A stretch of DNA of 64,000 nucleotides. Origin: an uncultured Treponema sp. Its GTDB lineage: Bacteria > Spirochaetota > Spirochaetia > Treponematales > Treponemataceae. Shown here piece by piece: positions 62,083 to 64,000 of the stretch. Location: assembly GCA_947166355.1 (NCBI GenBank), contig CAMVDX010000003.1:1-64000 (forward strand), given 5' to 3'. Made by a program: the position numbers and the translations under genes. The notes beneath the pieces were generated by a model that had not been told where the DNA came from, did not search any database, and saw nothing but the letters and a program-made list of their open reading frames with translations. Every line of letters begins with the position of its first letter. Positions within the stretch are counted from its first letter, which is position 1.

Positions 62083-64000
62083 TTACATTTTGGCTTTCAA
62101 CTGGCCGAGAAAATCTGAAAACATTGCGCCGGTTTCTTCTTCGGTGAGCTGCTTGGGCTCGTGGTATTCTACGAGGTTTGAAGGGATTTCGTCGAGGAAT
62201 CGGCTTGGCTCGGTTTCTACGGTCATCTGCTGGTGGCGGCGTTTGCGGCATGCTGAAATAAAAAGCTTGTCGCGCGCACGTGTAATCGCAACATAAAAAA
62301 GACGGCGCTCTTCTTCCACGTTGCCGTCGTTTTCTTCTACGGAGCGGGCGTGAGGAATCAGTCCTTCTTCTGCTCCCGCAATAAAAACAACCGGGAACTC
62401 CAGGCCTTTTGAAGCGTGAATTGTCATAAGGTTTACCTTTCCCTTGTCGCCTTCGTCGTCGCCGTTGTCGCGGCTCATAAGTGTGATGCGGTTGAGGTAG
62501 TTATAAAGATTAGGATTAGGATTATCCGGGTCATTCTCCCAGATTTCCATAAAGCGGATTAAATCTTCTATATTCTTAAGCTTAAAGCGTACAGCCTTTT
62601 CTGATTTTGAAAACTCAGTAAGCAGATGATCTTTATAGTTAATGTCTTCTACAAACTGGCGGACCTTTGCTGCAAGACCGCGGCCACTGAGGAGCTTCTG
62701 TCGGTTTCCTTCTATAATGTCAACAAAGCTCTGCAGGTCTTCTTTGAGAACATCGCTTGCCTGCGAGGCTTCAGCATGAATCAGATAATCAATTGCATTC
62801 CAGAGAGTACAGCCGTTGAGCTGGGCTGCGTCATTCATCAGCTGAATTGCGGCACGGCCAATTCCGCGCCGCGGTGTATTTATAATTCTCAGCAAATTAA
62901 TATCATCATCATGATTTGAAATGACACGAAGATAACTGATTACGTCTTTAATTTCCTTGCGCTCAAAAAAAGAAGTTCCGCCACTCATCGTGTATGGAAT
63001 ATTATTCTGCAAAAAGGCTTCTTCTATAAAGCGGCTCTGGGTGTTAGCCCGCATTAACACACCGAAGTCATCGTACTTGCGCTTTTCTTCAACGGCAATT
63101 CCTAGAATGCTTTCGGCAATAAAGTCGGCTTCGTCGGTTTCGTTTTCCGGCATAAAGATTTCGATTGGCTTACCGCCGCCGTTTCCGCTCCAGAGCTTTT
63201 TGTCCTTGCGGTTTGTGTTGTGGCTGATTACGCCGTTTGCGGCTTCGAGGATTGTCTCGGTAGAACGGTAATTCTGCTCCAGGCGGATTTCGGTAACATC
63301 AAAATCCTTTTCAAAATTGATGATATTCTGATAGTCTGCACCACGCCAGGAATAAATGGACTGGTCGTCGTCGCCAACAACAGCAACGTTTTTGTCGGCA
63401 AGCAGATGCATCATTTCGTACTGCTGATGGCTTGTGTCCTGAAACTCATCTACCATGATATACTTGTAACGTTCCCGGTAGCGTGCAAGAACCTCGGGGA
63501 ACTCGCGGAAAAGCTTTATCGGAAGAACTATGAGGTCGTCGAAGTCTACGGCATTATAAAGCTTGAGTCCTTCCTGGTACATTTCGTAAAGCGGACGGTA
63601 CATGTCGTTTGCGGTTTCCCAGTTTTTGCGGCCGGTTTTGATGTTGGAAATAAGGTTTCCGATGGTGTAAATATCCATGGCTTCAGGTGAAAACTTGAGT
63701 TCACGACCACATTCCTTGATAAGAGCTACGCGGTCTGTTTCATCATAAATAGAAAAGTTTTCACGCCAGCCGAGTTTATCAATATCCTGACGGAGAATTT
63801 TTACACCAAAGGCGTGAAAAGTAGAAACAGTAAGGTTCTGTAGTTTCTTTTCTGTGAGTGTTTTAATTCGGTCTGCCATTTCCTTTGCGGCTTTATTTGT
63901 AAAGGTGAGGGCAAGAATTGAGCTTTGTGGAATTCCCTTGTCGAGCATGTGGGCAATTCGGAATGTAATTACGCGGGTTTTGCCGCTGCCTGCACCGGCA
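62083..64000 (-). CDS. UvrD/PcrA-type DNA helicase, 5' end outside window
   Basis: Superfamily 1 3'-5' helicase. About 639 codons are visible; the frame runs off the right edge, which cuts just before Walker A (AGAGSGKTR at the edge). Motifs seen: ALTFTNKAAKEM, YIMVDEFQDTS, GDDDQSIYSWRGA, LEQNYRSTETIL, VNLMTIHASKGLEFPVVF and FYVAITRAR. It acts in nucleotide-excision and mismatch repair or replication restart. The stop codon abuts a repeat cluster. Confidence 0.93.
   Translation of the reverse strand, partial: AGAGSGKTRVITFRIAHMLDKGIPQSSILALTFTNKAAKEMADRIKTLTEKKLQNLTVSTFHAFGVKILRQDIDKLGWRENFSIYDETDRVALIKECGRELKFSPEAMDIYTIGNLISNIKTGRKNWETANDMYRPLYEMYQEGLKLYNAVDFDDLIVLPIKLFREFPEVLARYRERYKYIMVDEFQDTSHQQYEMMHLLADKNVAVVGDDDQSIYSWRGADYQNIINFEKDFDVTEIRLEQNYRSTETILEAANGVISHNTNRKDKKLWSGNGGGKPIEIFMPENETDEADFIAESILGIAVEEKRKYDDFGVLMRANTQSRFIEEAFLQNNIPYTMSGGTSFFERKEIKDVISYLRVISNHDDDINLLRIINTPRRGIGRAAIQLMNDAAQLNGCTLWNAIDYLIHAEASQASDVLKEDLQSFVDIIEGNRQKLLSGRGLAAKVRQFVEDINYKDHLLTEFSKSEKAVRFKLKNIEDLIRFMEIWENDPDNPNPNLYNYLNRITLMSRDNGDDEGDKGKVNLMTIHASKGLEFPVVFIAGAEEGLIPHARSVEENDGNVEEERRLFYVAITRARDKLFISACRKRRHQQMTVETEPSRFLDEIPSNLVEYHEPKQLTEEETGAMFSDFLGQLKAKM

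Overview
The window looks like a chromosome segment of a spirochaete, most likely a host-associated (gut or rumen) Treponema. The main evidence is a periplasmic flagellar sheath protein FlaA, a spiro-SPASM protein, two bactofilins, many TPR proteins and a low-GC genome. The block amidase, GerMN-like protein, FlaA, S20, HU, Lnt, bactofilin, Rho and L31 also resembles the Treponema pallidum order as I remember it (recall, not checked). Species cannot be named from sequence alone. I see no prophage, transposase or CRISPR array.

Layout. 1-6250: two phosphohexomutase paralogues, then a two-gene envelope unit (degenerate LytM-like protein and membrane-anchored beta-propeller) bracketed by two copies of a ~195 bp structured repeat. 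6280-12670: an HTH-EIIA regulator, a transglutaminase-like secreted protein, an RluA pseudouridine synthase, RmlB, a bactofilin, a TPR protein and MtaB. 12675-18990: CPBP membrane protein, a small secreted protein, tRNA-Pro, a chemoreceptor, ThrS and Hsp33. 18991-20224: tmRNA in a repeat-rich region. 20225-24974: a partner-switching signalling operon (two SpoIIE-type phosphatases, a STAS protein and an RsbW-like ATPase). 25190-31755: ParB-like protein, metallophosphoesterase and three TPR proteins. 31782-35264: mutL, xseB and xseA. 35435-42157: a tightly packed sugar or surface-glycan type operon (spiro-SPASM, glycosyltransferase-like protein, SpsF-SpsG-methyltransferase fusion, ATP-grasp). 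42175-46202: amidase, GerMN-like protein, FlaA and an alarmone synthetase with TPRs. 46284-57131: tRNA-Glu, DinG-type helicase, acyltransferase, zinc ribbon, S20, HU, Lnt, bactofilin, Rho, L31, rRNA methyltransferase and a small protein. 57192-64000: membrane protein, DEAD-box helicase, ABC-F ATPase and the 3' part of a UvrD/PcrA helicase.

The most unusual signals are non-coding. Both tRNA-Pro and tmRNA are followed by a terminator, a short insert carrying an inverted piece of the same RNA gene, and then a direct copy of the RNA 3' end (T-loop to 3' terminus) exactly 192 bp away, followed by a second terminator. Three genes have a -10 box placed so that transcription should start on the A of the start codon (leaderless mRNAs). 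The rho-independent terminator of thrS contains the Shine-Dalgarno sequence of the next gene. Several families of palindromic repeats fill the intergenic spaces, and one is inserted in frame inside an ATP-grasp gene.

Among the proteins, the best leads are the SpsF-SpsG-methyltransferase fusion in its operon, the RelA/SpoT-TPR protein, and an ABC-F protein whose defects all fall on one of its two composite ATP sites. Function calls rest on motifs read by eye; no database search was possible.
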